A stretch of 58,925 nucleotides of DNA from an uncultured Eubacteriales bacterium (lineage in GTDB: Bacteria > Bacillota > Clostridia > Oscillospirales > Oscillospiraceae). The stretch lies in assembly GCA_900540635.1 (NCBI GenBank), contig UQGU01000008.1, forward strand, positions 1 to 58,925. The letters are read 5' to 3'. Position numbers and translations under genes: made by a program. Numbering within the stretch: position 1 is the stretch's first letter; each line of letters opens with the position of its first letter. Shown here piece by piece: positions 8,358 to 16,983 of this stretch. The notes under the pieces are model-generated. The model was not told where the DNA came from. It saw only the letters and a list, made by a program, of their open reading frames with translations, and did not search any database.

Positions 8358-8390
8358 CACCTGCTCATTGGATCGAGCAGGTGCCTTTCT
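8358..8390 (+). terminator. Terminator after hisS
   Basis: GCACCTGCTC (8358-8367) pairs perfectly with GAGCAGGTGC (8375-8384), followed by CTTTCT. Confidence 0.75.
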
Positions 8391-8510
8391 ATTGCAAGGG
8401 CCGTGGGGTATAATAGGAACTGGGAGAAAAATATTTTCTGTTTTTGCTGCTGGTGCTGGGATAAACGCCCGCGTCCGGCTTTCCGCCGCAGCTTCCGTAC
8501 CAAACACCAA

Positions 8511-8543
8511 GGCAGGGATTTTTCGTCCCTGCCTTTTGCTTTT
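8511..8543 (+). terminator. Isolated terminator-like hairpin
   Basis: GGCAGGGA (8511-8518) pairs with TCCCTGCC (8526-8533), followed by TTTTGCTTTT. No complete gene lies between it and the hisS terminator, so it probably belonged to a lost gene or ends a short RNA. Confidence 0.6.
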
Positions 8544-8556
8544 CCCTCGTTCGTAC

Positions 8557-8585
8557 TTGACGCGCAGCAGATTCGGTCGTAAAAT
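8557..8585 (+). promoter_or_regulatory. Candidate promoter before the broken AraC gene
   Basis: TTGACG (8557-8562), exactly 17 bases and TAAAAT (8580-8585). It points at the AraC remnant starting at 8725. Confidence 0.5.
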
Positions 8586-8724
8586 GGCCACAACCAGGCC
8601 AGGTCTCTCCGGAAACGGGCTGAACGAATGCGCCGCGCGGGCCTTCCCTGTCACCGAATCGCATACAATGTCGGGAGAAGCCGCCGCATCTATGCTAGAA
8701 TGGAACTCGACAGGAGGGAATCCT

Positions 8725-8835
8725 ATGGACTGGATCACCGGTATTCAAAACGCCATCGACTATATGGAAGCACACATCACTGAAGAACTGGATAAAACAG
8801 ATTCGTGCGCAACCCTTGCTGGTCGACCATTGTAA
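8725..8835 (+). pseudogene. N-terminal remnant of an AraC-family regulator
   Basis: A well-placed AGGAGGGA and ATG open a frame reading MDWITGIQNAIDYMEAHITEE, the usual N terminus of AraC-type regulators whose helix-turn-helix domain comes first. After ELDK the match is lost, and the frame stops 13 residues later. The following 8836-9090 holds no recognisable gene on either strand and is probably decayed sequence. The DNA-binding helices are missing, so the gene is dead. Confidence 0.65.
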
Positions 8836-9090
8836 AATATCCGCCGGTATGAAAAGCCAGATGGGTAACACCGGAGCTCTCCTCACTCCGCGAGGAATAA
8901 ACAAGCCCAATCACAAGAATCAGGAAAAAGGCCGCAGCCGTCCTAAAGGATTGCCGAATCCTTCAGCTGTATTTTGCGACCTGACATCTCCTGAAAAGTT
9001 GTCCACAGCCGCAGGTAAGGATTCCATGATTGGTGTGGAAAATCCTGTGAAGCCAACAATCTTCTCCCGGTTTCGCAGTGCGCTGAAGAG

Positions 9091-10155
9091 TCATCTTAAA
9101 AGGATGAGATTCGTGTCCGTAATTAAATTTTCCAGACTGTATAGCACGAGGATCTGGTCAAAATGCTCCTGCTCCACCAGAAGCGAGAGCGGCTGCTTAT
9201 AATGTCGCAAGTCCACCAGTGTTACTTGAGCATAGCTTTGCGCAAGAAATCCCGCCAGACTACTGGCAAAAGAGTCCCGGACCACCAAAAGCTTTCCATG
9301 CCCATTGGGGTTGTACAAATGGATCAAGGGCTGATTTCCGTTCAGGAATACCTGATAGGGATCGTACTCTTCCAGCTGATCCCGAAAGAAAACACCTTCA
9401 TGGGACACCCCTGCACATATAGAGGTGATTGGCGCAGGGCCTGTCCACAGCTCCATTTTTTCTGCCGGCGTGAGCCACAATCCACTGGCCGCATAATTTG
9501 CCCCACGAAAATTATCAAATGTCTCTATTAAATACGCTGTTTCCACAGGTTTTTCAAAACAGCCCATCAATACCCGGTACGCTTCAAAGGCTCCGGCACT
9601 GGTCCAGTGATGGTCCGTGGAATAGAACAGATCCGGTCTGCCTCTGAATACTTCCCGTAGGTCGATCGTTTCCACATTTGAAAGCGCATATGCTTCCCCG
9701 ATCAGTGCTTCGTCTTTATACTCCGGAGCTTCCAGGGCAAATCCGCAGGAAGGAATCAAAGACAGCGCCACCGGAACATCCATCTGCTCCGCAAATCGAT
9801 TGATTGCACCGATTTGTCTTTCCATCACCCCCTGCTGTGCCTTGACCGGGCGGCGCACCAGCTTTCCATTCAGGACCCAGATTGGCTTTGCCTTCTGCAA
9901 TCCAAGCATTTTTTCATAATAGGCGTTCAGGCCAACAAAAAAATCCCTGCCTGGCATCTGATCCGCCAAAAAATCCTCCGTTTCCTCTGCCCAACTGCCA
10001 TCCAGTATAGCATTGATCGTAAATTCCGGCATTTTTTCGAGATTTCTTTTTTCCAATCTTGAAAAATCACGCTTTGGAAGCAGCAAATAGCCCACGGAAA
10101 TAACCAGTAGAAACGCACATAACACTGCGCTTCCAACTATATTTTTTCTTTTCAT
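9091..10155 (-). CDS. DHHW-motif (AlgX/AlgJ-like) membrane-anchored protein
   Basis: The 354-residue protein has an N-terminal membrane anchor (about residues 4-24) and an outer SGNH-like domain with the signature STDHHWTSAGAF. In this family the DHHW His/Asp pair belongs to the catalytic set of AlgJ/AlgX-type O-acetyl transfer proteins. GKLLVVRDSFASSL supplies the Ser-containing block near the C terminus. GGAG precedes the ATG. It lies 11 bases after the MBOAT gene, the classic partner that carries acetyl groups across the membrane. It is the last gene of the operon transcribed from 14.1 kb. Confidence 0.8.
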   Translation of the reverse strand: MKRKNIVGSAVLCAFLLVISVGYLLLPKRDFSRLEKRNLEKMPEFTINAILDGSWAEETEDFLADQMPGRDFFVGLNAYYEKMLGLQKAKPIWVLNGKLVRRPVKAQQGVMERQIGAINRFAEQMDVPVALSLIPSCGFALEAPEYKDEALIGEAYALSNVETIDLREVFRGRPDLFYSTDHHWTSAGAFEAYRVLMGCFEKPVETAYLIETFDNFRGANYAASGLWLTPAEKMELWTGPAPITSICAGVSHEGVFFRDQLEEYDPYQVFLNGNQPLIHLYNPNGHGKLLVVRDSFASSLAGFLAQSYAQVTLVDLRHYKQPLSLLVEQEHFDQILVLYSLENLITDTNLILLR

Positions 10156-10166
10156 CGCCTGTTCTC

Positions 10167-11489
10167 CTAGAAGCGGAAGTAGATAAACGGATTGTAGCTT
10201 TTGCTGGCCAGAGATGCTACACAAAGCACAAACAGCAGAAGGCAGGCCGCCCATTTTGCTCCGTCGGGCATTTTCTTGAAAAGGCCCCCGGCAGCAGGCA
10301 AAGCACAAAAACCGCCCAGCAAAAGCATCGGCAAGTAAAACAGTCCCTCCCCGGAAACTTTGGGAGACAACAGTCTCATCAGGAAACCGGTCAACTGATA
10401 CATATCTTCAAAATAAAAAATCGCCCAGCCAACCATAACTGCCAGCATTGTTCCAATATGCCGCAATCCCTTTGGCCATCGTTTGGACCAATTCAAGAGC
10501 CATAGCTTTTCCACGATCAGAAGCACGGCATAATAGCCGCCCCACAGCACAAAGTTCCAGCTGGCCCCATGCCATAGCCCCGTCAGGAGCCAAACGATCA
10601 AAATATTCAGGATCTGCCGCGCCTTTCCCCTCCGATTGCCCCCCAATGGAATATAGACATATTCTTTAAACCAGCTGGAAAGAGAGATATGCCACCTACG
10701 CCAGAATTCCGTAACGCTTTGGCTGCTGTATGGGTATTGAAAATTTTCCAGAAAAGAAAACCCGAACAAACTTCCCAGCCCAATTGCCATATCAGAATAT
10801 CCAGAGAAATCAAAATAGATCTGCAGGGTATAGCACATCAGTCCCAGCCAGCCTGAAATGAAACCAGCACCGTCACGCAGCGCATTCCATGCACCGCCGA
10901 AGGTGTTTGCCAGCAGCACCTTTTTGGAAAGTCCCAGCACAAATCGCTGAAGCCCATAGGCGAACTGCTCTGTGTTTTCTCTTCTGCTTTTCAGCTGTTC
11001 CGCAACATCCCGGTAGCGAACGATTGGACCGGCAACCAGCTGTGGGAACAGGGTAACGTATGTTCCAAAGATCAAAAGATTTCTTTGGGCAGGGACCTCC
11101 TTGCGTACAACGTCTATGGTATAGCCCATGGCCTGGAAAATATAAAAGGAGATTCCCAGCGGAAGCGCAACTTCAGGGAACCGATCTCCAAAGAAAAATC
11201 TCCCGTACTTAAAGAAGCAGAGTATCCCTAAATTCAGGACGATATCGAGCCATAAAATCGGCCCGGAGCGCATTCCTTTTTCTATGCGTGCTGCGGCAGC
11301 GATCCCGCAGAAATAGTTCAGCAGGATCACAATAAGCATCAGCGGCAAAAATCTAGGTTCCCCCCATCCGTAAAAGACCAGACTTGCAAGCAGCAGCTGT
11401 GCATTGCGCCATCGCCTTGGGCAAAGGTAGTAGGTAAGCACTGTTATAGGTAAAAAAAAGAACAGAAACGTGTTGGACGAAAACAGCAT
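10167..11489 (-). CDS. MBOAT-family O-acyltransferase (AlgI/DltB-like)
   Basis: This 440-residue polytopic membrane protein has the MBOAT core: TEFWRRWHISLSSWFKEYVY, the NRRGKARQILNILIVW loop, and LTGLWHGASWNFVLWG with the active-site His. Family members pass acyl groups from a cytoplasmic donor through the membrane to an outer acceptor such as alginate, teichoic acid or other glycans. The start codon follows AGGAGGAGCTCACAAG. The next gene is a DHHW partner and the upstream gene an SGNH lipoprotein, so export-coupled acetylation of a surface polysaccharide is the likely job. The acceptor is unknown because no polysaccharide synthesis genes lie nearby. Confidence 0.88.
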   Translation of the reverse strand: MLFSSNTFLFFFLPITVLTYYLCPRRWRNAQLLLASLVFYGWGEPRFLPLMLIVILLNYFCGIAAAARIEKGMRSGPILWLDIVLNLGILCFFKYGRFFFGDRFPEVALPLGISFYIFQAMGYTIDVVRKEVPAQRNLLIFGTYVTLFPQLVAGPIVRYRDVAEQLKSRRENTEQFAYGLQRFVLGLSKKVLLANTFGGAWNALRDGAGFISGWLGLMCYTLQIYFDFSGYSDMAIGLGSLFGFSFLENFQYPYSSQSVTEFWRRWHISLSSWFKEYVYIPLGGNRRGKARQILNILIVWLLTGLWHGASWNFVLWGGYYAVLLIVEKLWLLNWSKRWPKGLRHIGTMLAVMVGWAIFYFEDMYQLTGFLMRLLSPKVSGEGLFYLPMLLLGGFCALPAAGGLFKKMPDGAKWAACLLLFVLCVASLASKSYNPFIYFRF

Positions 11490-11571
11490 CTTGTGAGCTC
11501 CTCCTGTTGGGGCATTGCGGAATCATTTACAAAGGCTGAGGAGTCCCTCAGCCTTTGATTGGATCTACAGT

Positions 11572-12657
11572 TTATTCTTCCTGGCGCTGTGCAAAAAGGC
11601 GCAGGATATCGCTCCACCTATATACCGCGTTTTCCGTAATATGCACATCCCCATCCGAGGAATAGCCTGCGGCCAATCTGCCGAGACTGTCCTCAAAATA
11701 GCCACCGATTTCTATATAGTGGAGTCCTTTTTCCTGGGCAAAGTCCTTTAGCGCACGATTATACTGGGATATTTTTTCATTTTTCCCGTTGTAATTGCGG
11801 TCTCCGGTGGCGCTTGGCAGAATTGACTCTATGTATATCTCCACTTCCGGTGACTTTTCCCAGATACGGTCAATGAGAATATCCCAGTTTTTCATGGTAT
11901 CCTCTACCGTAACAAATCCCATATCATTTGAGCCAAGCATTATGAACAATTTCTTCACGCCGGACTCTGCCACGGCATCCTCAAGTTTTTGCTCCTGGCC
12001 CCGGAATACAAGATTCCAATAGTAGTCCGTAAACCCCTTTACGCTGGCGCTGCGTCGGAACAGCTCAACAGGAGAACCGATGCGCTCTTTTCTTCCCTGT
12101 GTGTACAGCAACTGATACGTCACGGAGTCTCCCACAAAGCCGGCATCATCAAAATAGGTGCATGGTCCCTCTGCCGGCACGGGCGGCTCCCGCACGCTCT
12201 GGCTAAGTGTGCGATTGTCCAAGGCCTTCCAAGCCTCCACGCTCTCTGCCAGGCAAACGACCGTACAGCTGGCCTGTTGGTCTCCGTAGGCCGCAGTAAT
12301 TTCTGCTTCTCCCTCTGACAGGGCGCTCACCACGCCGTTCTCCACAGAGATGATATCCGGCGCACCGGATGCCCAGACAATTTCTTCCCGCGGTGCCGTA
12401 CCGCAATAAATGTCCTCTGTTCTCCCCGGATAGGCCAATGCCAGTCGGGAAACCGTCAGGTGTACGTTTCCCGCTTTCAAAGGCTCTCCTTCCGGGGAAG
12501 CCTCTGCAGCAGGCGCGGAAGTGACCGGACGGATCTGTGTTTCTTCCGTTTGACGCTGCGTTTCCTCCGGCATCGTCTCTTTCGCACCGCATCCGTGCAG
12601 CGTCACGGCAATAGCGACTGCTGCGCAAAGCACCAGCAGCCCTCGGTTGTATCTCAT
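11572..12657 (-). CDS. SGNH/GDSL-hydrolase lipoprotein with Big-2-like domain
   Basis: The protein has 361 residues. The signal peptide ends in a lipobox (VTLHGC), giving a lipid anchor. A bacterial Ig-like (Big-2) domain spans about residues 45-120. The SGNH esterase domain has block I GFVGDSVTY, block III MLGSNDMG, and a terminal DGDVHITENAVYRW carrying the catalytic Asp/His. Such enzymes move or remove O-acetyl groups. AGAGGT precedes the ATG. The gene sits between the DUF4358 lipoprotein and the MBOAT gene in one operon, consistent with a three-part acetylation system outside the membrane. Confidence 0.82.
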   Translation of the reverse strand: MRYNRGLLVLCAAVAIAVTLHGCGAKETMPEETQRQTEETQIRPVTSAPAAEASPEGEPLKAGNVHLTVSRLALAYPGRTEDIYCGTAPREEIVWASGAPDIISVENGVVSALSEGEAEITAAYGDQQASCTVVCLAESVEAWKALDNRTLSQSVREPPVPAEGPCTYFDDAGFVGDSVTYQLLYTQGRKERIGSPVELFRRSASVKGFTDYYWNLVFRGQEQKLEDAVAESGVKKLFIMLGSNDMGFVTVEDTMKNWDILIDRIWEKSPEVEIYIESILPSATGDRNYNGKNEKISQYNRALKDFAQEKGLHYIEIGGYFEDSLGRLAAGYSSDGDVHITENAVYRWSDILRLFAQRQEE

Positions 12658-12683
12658 CACGCGACCTCTCTCTCTACCAAGAA

Positions 12684-13142
12684 TCACTCCCAGGCACTTT
12701 TCACAGCTGCCAGGATCGTGTCCGCATCCGGAGACACCACCAGGGCAAAATACTGCCCCTGGGTCAGCCTCTTCGCATCCTTCACAATGGAATACTGCGT
12801 CGGTGCATACTGGACCGTCTCCTCCTCCTTTGCTGCCAGACGGCTTTGCGCCAGCTCCTGGATCTTGGTCAGGGCCCGGGCATCTTTTGCCTCGATCAGC
12901 CAGATCTCGTCCGCACGCACACCCTCGCTGGCCACCGCTGCCACTGCCTGTATACAGTCATCCATACTGATGCCCAAATAGTTCAGCATGGTGTCTGCAT
13001 CCATCTGATACATTTCCGGTAAGCTTTCCGCCACCTGCTCATAAATTGCTGCCATATCAGCAGTCTTTTTTCCCGCATTGCCGCAGCCTGCAACCAGCAG
13101 TGCAAAAGCAACGAACATTGCTATCATTTTCCAGTGTCTCAT
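12684..13142 (-). CDS. DUF4358-type lipoprotein
   Basis: The 152-residue lipoprotein has the signal peptide FVAFALLVAGCGNAG (lipobox LVAGC) and a C-terminal domain that I recognise as DUF4358 (DEIWLIEAKDARALTKIQEL, then YSIVKDAKRLTQGQYFALVV). The family has no known activity, but in Clostridia it recurs next to MBOAT/DHHW acetylation genes, as here. GGAGGATATTGT precedes the ATG at 13142. The stop lies 26 bases before the SGNH gene start. A helper or structural role in the surface-modification complex is inference. Confidence 0.75.
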   Translation of the reverse strand: MRHWKMIAMFVAFALLVAGCGNAGKKTADMAAIYEQVAESLPEMYQMDADTMLNYLGISMDDCIQAVAAVASEGVRADEIWLIEAKDARALTKIQELAQSRLAAKEEETVQYAPTQYSIVKDAKRLTQGQYFALVVSPDADTILAAVKSAWE

Positions 13143-13238
13143 ACAATATCCTCCGTTTGTTTCTACAGTTCCGCACAGTTCTTCCGCGTGCCACCCCATA
13201 CCGGTGCCCTGTCACAGCCAATATACCTGTTTGTACAG

Positions 13239-13939
13239 CTATTGATTGCCCACCAGAGGAAGTATTGTGCCCCTGACATCATTTTTTACCGTTGCCGTTG
13301 AGCCGGAGATCGTCCCGGTTTTCAGGTTTTCCCCAACCAACGCCGCCAGGTAGCCATTGGTATGGTCGGTATGCACGGTTCCGTTCGCCGTACAGTTCTG
13401 GATCTTTCCGGCATTGGCATACGAAATGCCCCCCAGGCATGTCACTCCGTTTATCTGGAGCGCCGCAGTACAATCGGACACCGTTCCGGACTGATATTCC
13501 GCAACGCCCCCAACAAATGTGCAGCCGTCCGTTGTCATGCTGACGCTGCAATTTTCGACAAAGGCACCGGCAGTATTGTTGCGAGTAATGCCGCCCACCG
13601 CATGGAGCATCTCCGAAAGCTCCGCAAAATGGTCATCGTTTCCATACCGATTTATTGCAGCCTCCAGCTTGCTCTGGGCCTGCCGGTAATTCCCCGATTC
13701 TATTTCCTTATAGATCTCGTCGTAAACAGGTCCCGGCACGCCGCTCTCCGTTTGCGGTGCCGTCCAGTTTGAACCGATGTCATCGTACCCCATGTCCGGT
13801 CCATCCGTGAATGGAATATCGTCCATCCATGCGATTTGCTGTGCAATTCCCTCCGCCAGATACTGTGCAACAGCATCCGTTTTTTTGCATCCGGTCAGTA
13901 GCAGGTACACCGCCAGCATTGCTGCAACACTTTTTTCAT
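13239..13939 (-). CDS. GLUG-repeat lipoprotein with an apparent frameshift in the signal peptide
   Basis: The mature part (about 210 residues) contains GLUG-like beta repeats (GGVAEYQSGTVSDCTA, GGISYANAGKIQNCTANG, then YLAALVGENLKTGTISGSTA). A strong start (GGAGGAGTTATG at 13939) leads into ATGAAAAAAGTG. With six A residues the frame breaks. With seven it would read MKKSVAAMLAVYLLLTGC, a textbook lipoprotein signal, and continue in the open frame. So either one A is missing in the sequence or the gene is phase-variable or inactive. Without correction, the frame opens only from weak starts such as TTG 14021. It is the first gene of the acetylation operon. Confidence 0.65.
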
Positions 13940-14078
13940 AACTCCTCCATTTTCCCGACGTGAAAAAAAAACGCACCTCTTCCAACCGCTGTAAAAAACT
14001 CAAGTCTCTCCTCCTCGACAATGGATGATAATGTACAGGTTGTTAACCGCAAAAAAGCAACAGGCGCTTTTCTGTTTT

Positions 14079-14107
14079 ATTATAACTATTGCATGTGCAA
14101 ATTGCAA
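14079..14107 (-). promoter_or_regulatory. Promoter of the surface-acetylation operon
   Basis: On the minus strand TTGCAA (14107-14102), 17 bases and TATAAT (14084-14079) lie about 140 bases before the first lipoprotein start. The remainder of 13940-14404 shows no gene. Confidence 0.75.
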
Positions 14108-14404
14108 GAATCAATTGGCTCGTAATTCGTACTTTTTCGTCCATTTTCCATCTTTGCTAAGTACGGGCATGTGCTGTATGTCATTCCAGGCTTCCTTTCC
14201 ACGTTTCTCATGGAAGTTCTTTTCGCTGTCAACGTTCTTTCAAAGTGCTTTTCCGCCCGCTTATCTGCATGAACAAAACCTTATAGCCGCTCAGGAGTAA
14301 CACTGGATGCAATTCCTACAGCTTGATTGGAACACAAGAAAAAATGCTTGACAAATGAAAAATCTATGCTATTATAAACAAGTTCCGACAAGAACTGAAT
14401 ATCT

Positions 14405-14489
14405 GGGGGAATTCCCGAGTGGCCAAAGGGGACAGACTGTAAATCTGCTGCTTATAGCTTCGGTGGTTCGAATCCACCTTCCCCCACCA
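14405..14489 (+). tRNA. tRNA-Tyr (anticodon GTA)
   Basis: An 85-nt class II tRNA. GGGGGAA (14405-14411) pairs with TTCCCCC (14479-14485), followed by A and encoded CCA. The anticodon stem-loop is CAGACTGTAAATCTG, a long variable arm follows, and the T-loop is TTCGAAT. Its 3' 24 bases are the integration site of the island that follows. Confidence 0.95.
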
Positions 14490-14490
14490 A
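14467..14490 (+). repeat. attL: 3' end of tRNA-Tyr
   Basis: This 24-bp T-loop-to-CCA segment (core CCACCTTCCCCCACCA) is repeated perfectly at 35575-35598, and with 22 matching bases at 35748-35769. Confidence 0.88.
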
Positions 14491-14521
14491 CTCCGCACCA
14501 ATTTTGGTGCGGAGTTTCTTT
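14489..14521 (+). terminator. Terminator after tRNA-Tyr
   Basis: AACTCCGCACCA pairs perfectly with TGGTGCGGAGTT, followed by TCTTTT. A diverged copy of this hairpin follows the third att site at about 35770-35800, so the hairpin is part of the element's left end. Confidence 0.85.
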
Positions 14522-14585
14522 TGCTTTGCGGGGAAATGGCCGACTTTTGCTTTCAAAAAGTTACCTCTTTTTGAACCAAATTTGA

Positions 14586-14608
14586 TTTGACCGTAACCGT
14601 GACCGTAA
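14586..14608 (+). repeat. Candidate integrase arm-type site, left end
   Basis: Two direct copies of GACCGTAA 12 bases apart lie inside a 23-bp block. The identical 23-bp block recurs at 35438-35460 near the right end and at 35866-35888 next to the integrase remnant. Confidence 0.6.
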
Positions 14609-14638
14609 CGCCGAAATTTTGCGGTCAAACAGCGAACG

Positions 14639-15796
14639 CTATGCTCCCTGCACTGTGTGGATAAAATCGGTCATTCTCTTGGCGCTTTCTCGCTTCATAC
14701 CAGGTGTTGCGTGGGCGTAGGTAGATAGCGTGAATGAGGCAGTAGCGTGACCCAGGTTCTCTTGCAGCGTTTTAATATCGTCCCCAGCACGGAGACTGTT
14801 GACGGCGTAAGTATGGCGAAGGTCATGGAATCGAAGATTGGGATTTCCCAGCTTCTTCATAATTCGCTTGAAGTTCTGATAGAGTACCTTGTTGTTGATG
14901 TAACGGCCAAACTCTGTGGTGAATACCAAATTGTCAGAATTTGACCAGCCATCCCCTAACGTGGCTGCCCAGACTTTTTGACGCCGCTTTTGCAGCTTCA
15001 GAACTTCCATAACCTCGTCGGCTACAGTCAGTACACGGGTCTTGTCATTTTTTAGACTGGCAAACCGAAATTCAGTATCGCCTTTGACCCGGTTATGCTG
15101 CTTGTTAATTAGCAGCAGACCATGCTCAAAGTCCACGCAGTCCCAGGTCAGCCCCAGAAGTTCGCCTTGGCGTAAGCCTGTGAATACAGCCACGAACAAG
15201 GGATACTCATGTTTGCTGCCCTTGATGGCATGAAGGAACTTTCCAATATCCTCCACGTCCATGGCCTCAACCTGCTTTTTCTCTACACGCGGAGGAACGG
15301 CGGCATCTGCTGGATTGACTTTAATATAGCCCAGCAACTTTGCCTGCTCCAGTGTACGGTGCAGAACGCCGTGGATATTGCGTACAGTCTTGGGGGACAG
15401 CTCGCGCTCTTTCAGTAACCCCGTGTAGAGCTGCTGAATATCTCGGGTAGAGAGCTGCTTTAATGGGAAATCCCCCAGCACCGGTTTGATATGGACACGG
15501 ATGTGTTCCTCGTAGGCGCTTCTGGTGGCAGGCTTGATATTCATGGCATAGTTTGTCAGCCATTCATCCAGCCATTGTGAAACTTTCATCTTGGATGGTT
15601 CCGCATAAGTGCCACCGTCGATTTCGGAAGCAATCTTGGATAGTGCCTGCCGGACCTCCTTTTGGGTCTTGCCATATACGGATTTACGAATGAGCTTCCC
15701 TGTTTTGGGATTATAGCCGTTGCAGTACACTCCTTCCCATCGGCCATCTGCTCTTTTGCGAATATAACCGCTCCCGTTTGCTTTCTTTGTTGCCAT
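14639..15796 (-). CDS. int: Tyrosine-family integrase of the island
   Basis: The 385-residue site-specific recombinase has an arm-binding N-terminal domain (GSGYIRKRADGRWEGVYCNG), a core-binding SAM-like domain (about 70-170) and a catalytic domain. The catalytic residues are Arg in TGLRQGELLGL, His-x-x-Arg in FHDLRHTYAVNS, His in ENLGHA, and the nucleophile Tyr in STYAHATPGM. It should recombine the tRNA-Tyr 3' end (attB) with the element's att site. GAGGAAATT precedes the ATG at 15796. It is transcribed toward attL, as in Tn916-type and phage-type elements, and is the last gene of the sigma-like/zinc/xis/int run. Confidence 0.93.
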   Translation of the reverse strand: MATKKANGSGYIRKRADGRWEGVYCNGYNPKTGKLIRKSVYGKTQKEVRQALSKIASEIDGGTYAEPSKMKVSQWLDEWLTNYAMNIKPATRSAYEEHIRVHIKPVLGDFPLKQLSTRDIQQLYTGLLKERELSPKTVRNIHGVLHRTLEQAKLLGYIKVNPADAAVPPRVEKKQVEAMDVEDIGKFLHAIKGSKHEYPLFVAVFTGLRQGELLGLTWDCVDFEHGLLLINKQHNRVKGDTEFRFASLKNDKTRVLTVADEVMEVLKLQKRRQKVWAATLGDGWSNSDNLVFTTEFGRYINNKVLYQNFKRIMKKLGNPNLRFHDLRHTYAVNSLRAGDDIKTLQENLGHATASFTLSTYAHATPGMKRESAKRMTDFIHTVQGA

Positions 15797-15885
15797 AATT
15801 TCCTCACTTTCCGTATGTATTTCGGGAAAACGGTCTATTACTTTTACCGCCATTATTATAACGCAATGCCCAATACAATGCAATT

Positions 15886-16110
15886 CTATCCACTGTATCC
15901 CTCCACCTGGGTTTGCTTGTCCAGCCACTGGAAAAATAGCTCCCGTCGAACCAGCAGACGCTTGTCCAGTTTCAGTGTGGGAAAGTCCAGTCTATGGAAA
16001 AGCTGATAGGCTTTCGCACGGGAAATCCCCAGGATATTGGCAACATCCGATGCCCCTAAAATCAAAGGAAGCTCCTCCGGAGAACGAACAATGGTATTTC
16101 CTTTACGCAT
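15886..16110 (-). CDS. xis: Excisionase-type helix-turn-helix protein
   Basis: The 74-residue protein has a MerR/excisionase-like winged helix: LGASDVANILGISRAKAYQL, then the basic wing FPTLKLDKRLLVRRELFFQWL. Proteins of this type bend DNA at the attachment site and tip the integrase toward excision. It sits 89 bases upstream of int and overlaps the end of the zinc-ribbon gene by 8 bases, so translational coupling is likely. The ATG at 16110 is preferred, and a GTG four codons earlier is possible. Confidence 0.8.
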   Translation of the reverse strand: MRKGNTIVRSPEELPLILGASDVANILGISRAKAYQLFHRLDFPTLKLDKRLLVRRELFFQWLDKQTQVEGYSG

Positions 16111-16339
16111 ACCTACCACCACCTTTCTTGGATACGTAAGTGGACTTTCTGCTTATGCTGGCTTGGATGATATAATCCCACCCAAGTCGAAGCCCGCAAT
16201 AAGAGCACACTTCTTTTTCGGCCTGGTAAGGGTCCACTCTGCGAATAAATCCATTCTCTATTGAATTGTAGAAGCTTTTTGCGCAAGATGGACAGAGCAC
16301 TACTGTGATTCTGTTCGTCCGGGCTGTCTTACGATTCAT
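16103..16339 (-). CDS. Small zinc-ribbon protein of the island
   Basis: The 78-residue protein has two Cys pairs (CPSC and CSYC, 31 residues apart) that form a likely single zinc site, and many Arg/Lys. I do not recognise a named family. GGAGGAGAG precedes the ATG at 16339. It overlaps the sigma-like gene upstream by 11 bases and xis downstream by 8, so the three form one translation-coupled unit. A DNA- or RNA-binding regulatory role in excision is only inferred from the position. Confidence 0.7.
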   Translation of the reverse strand: MNRKTARTNRITVVLCPSCAKSFYNSIENGFIRRVDPYQAEKEVCSYCGLRLGWDYIIQASISRKSTYVSKKGGGRYA

Positions 16340-16823
16340 GGTTCTCTCCTCCCTGTGTTGTAAACAAAAATTTTCCAAGCCTTTTTACCCTTTTACATAT
16401 GGCAGGCTGCCTCTTGCCAAGAAATACACCGGCTTCTTCCTGCGTAAACCCATCAATTGCCAGCAGAGTTAAAAGCTCCTTATCCTGGTCTGGCAACTGT
16501 GACAGCCGCATATAGAGTGCTTCGTTCGTAACTTGTTCAATCCAGGAGTATCTGGGAGCACCTGTGCAATAAACATCCGTGTGGCTTAACGGCTCCATAA
16601 ATTTGTAAAATAAGGTGGAGGCGTCCTCATTTTTGCCTGTGATGTCTGCGGTGAATGGCTGTTCCCATTTGGCCGCTGTACGTCTACGATTGAATACCTT
16701 AAGATCGAACTTGTACATCTTTTCTATTGCTTCCTCGCTCATTCCAGCTTCATGGTACGACTTCCGAAGTCGTTCCCACTCGCCGTCAAATCTTTTCCGT
16801 TCAAGTCCATAATTGAATTCCAT
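16329..16823 (-). CDS. Sigma-70-region-4-like regulator of the island
   Basis: The 164-residue protein has a C-terminal helix-turn-helix like sigma factor region 4 (MRLSQLPDQDKELLTLLAID, then GFTQEEAGVFLGKRQPAICKRVKRL), with a charged N-terminal half that lacks an obvious region 2. Similar small proteins in Firmicutes integrative elements precede xis and int and are thought to control them. GGAGATCATT precedes the ATG at 16823. An imperfect stem-loop (16920-16956) lies in the leader, followed by about 95 bases without a gene before the start. Confidence 0.72.
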   Translation of the reverse strand: MEFNYGLERKRFDGEWERLRKSYHEAGMSEEAIEKMYKFDLKVFNRRRTAAKWEQPFTADITGKNEDASTLFYKFMEPLSHTDVYCTGAPRYSWIEQVTNEALYMRLSQLPDQDKELLTLLAIDGFTQEEAGVFLGKRQPAICKRVKRLGKFLFTTQGGENHES

Positions 16824-16919
16824 AATGATCTCCTTTGAATTTTGATTTTGGGTTGGGTCAAAATTCCGGAGATCAGGGATATTGTGCCAGGCATTCCTGC
16901 CAGAGCGCATAAAACATAG

Positions 16920-16956
16920 GAAGTCCTTTCCGCGGAGTTATCCGGGAAAGGACTTC
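16920..16956. terminator. Hairpin in the leader of the sigma-like gene
   Basis: GAAGTCCTTTCC (16920-16931) pairs perfectly with GGAAAGGACTTC (16945-16956). On the plus strand it is followed by TTTTC. On the minus strand it lies in the 5' leader of the xis/int operon. Confidence 0.5.
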
Positions 16957-16983
16957 TTTTCATCGTACAAAGCGTAGCGGGCA

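Noticed and set aside
6519..8738. Long open frame antisense to mgsA-like gene and hisS
   Set aside because: It is opposite two well-supported genes, has no ribosome site, and has the Gly/Leu/Gln-rich composition typical of the complement of GC-rich coding sequence.
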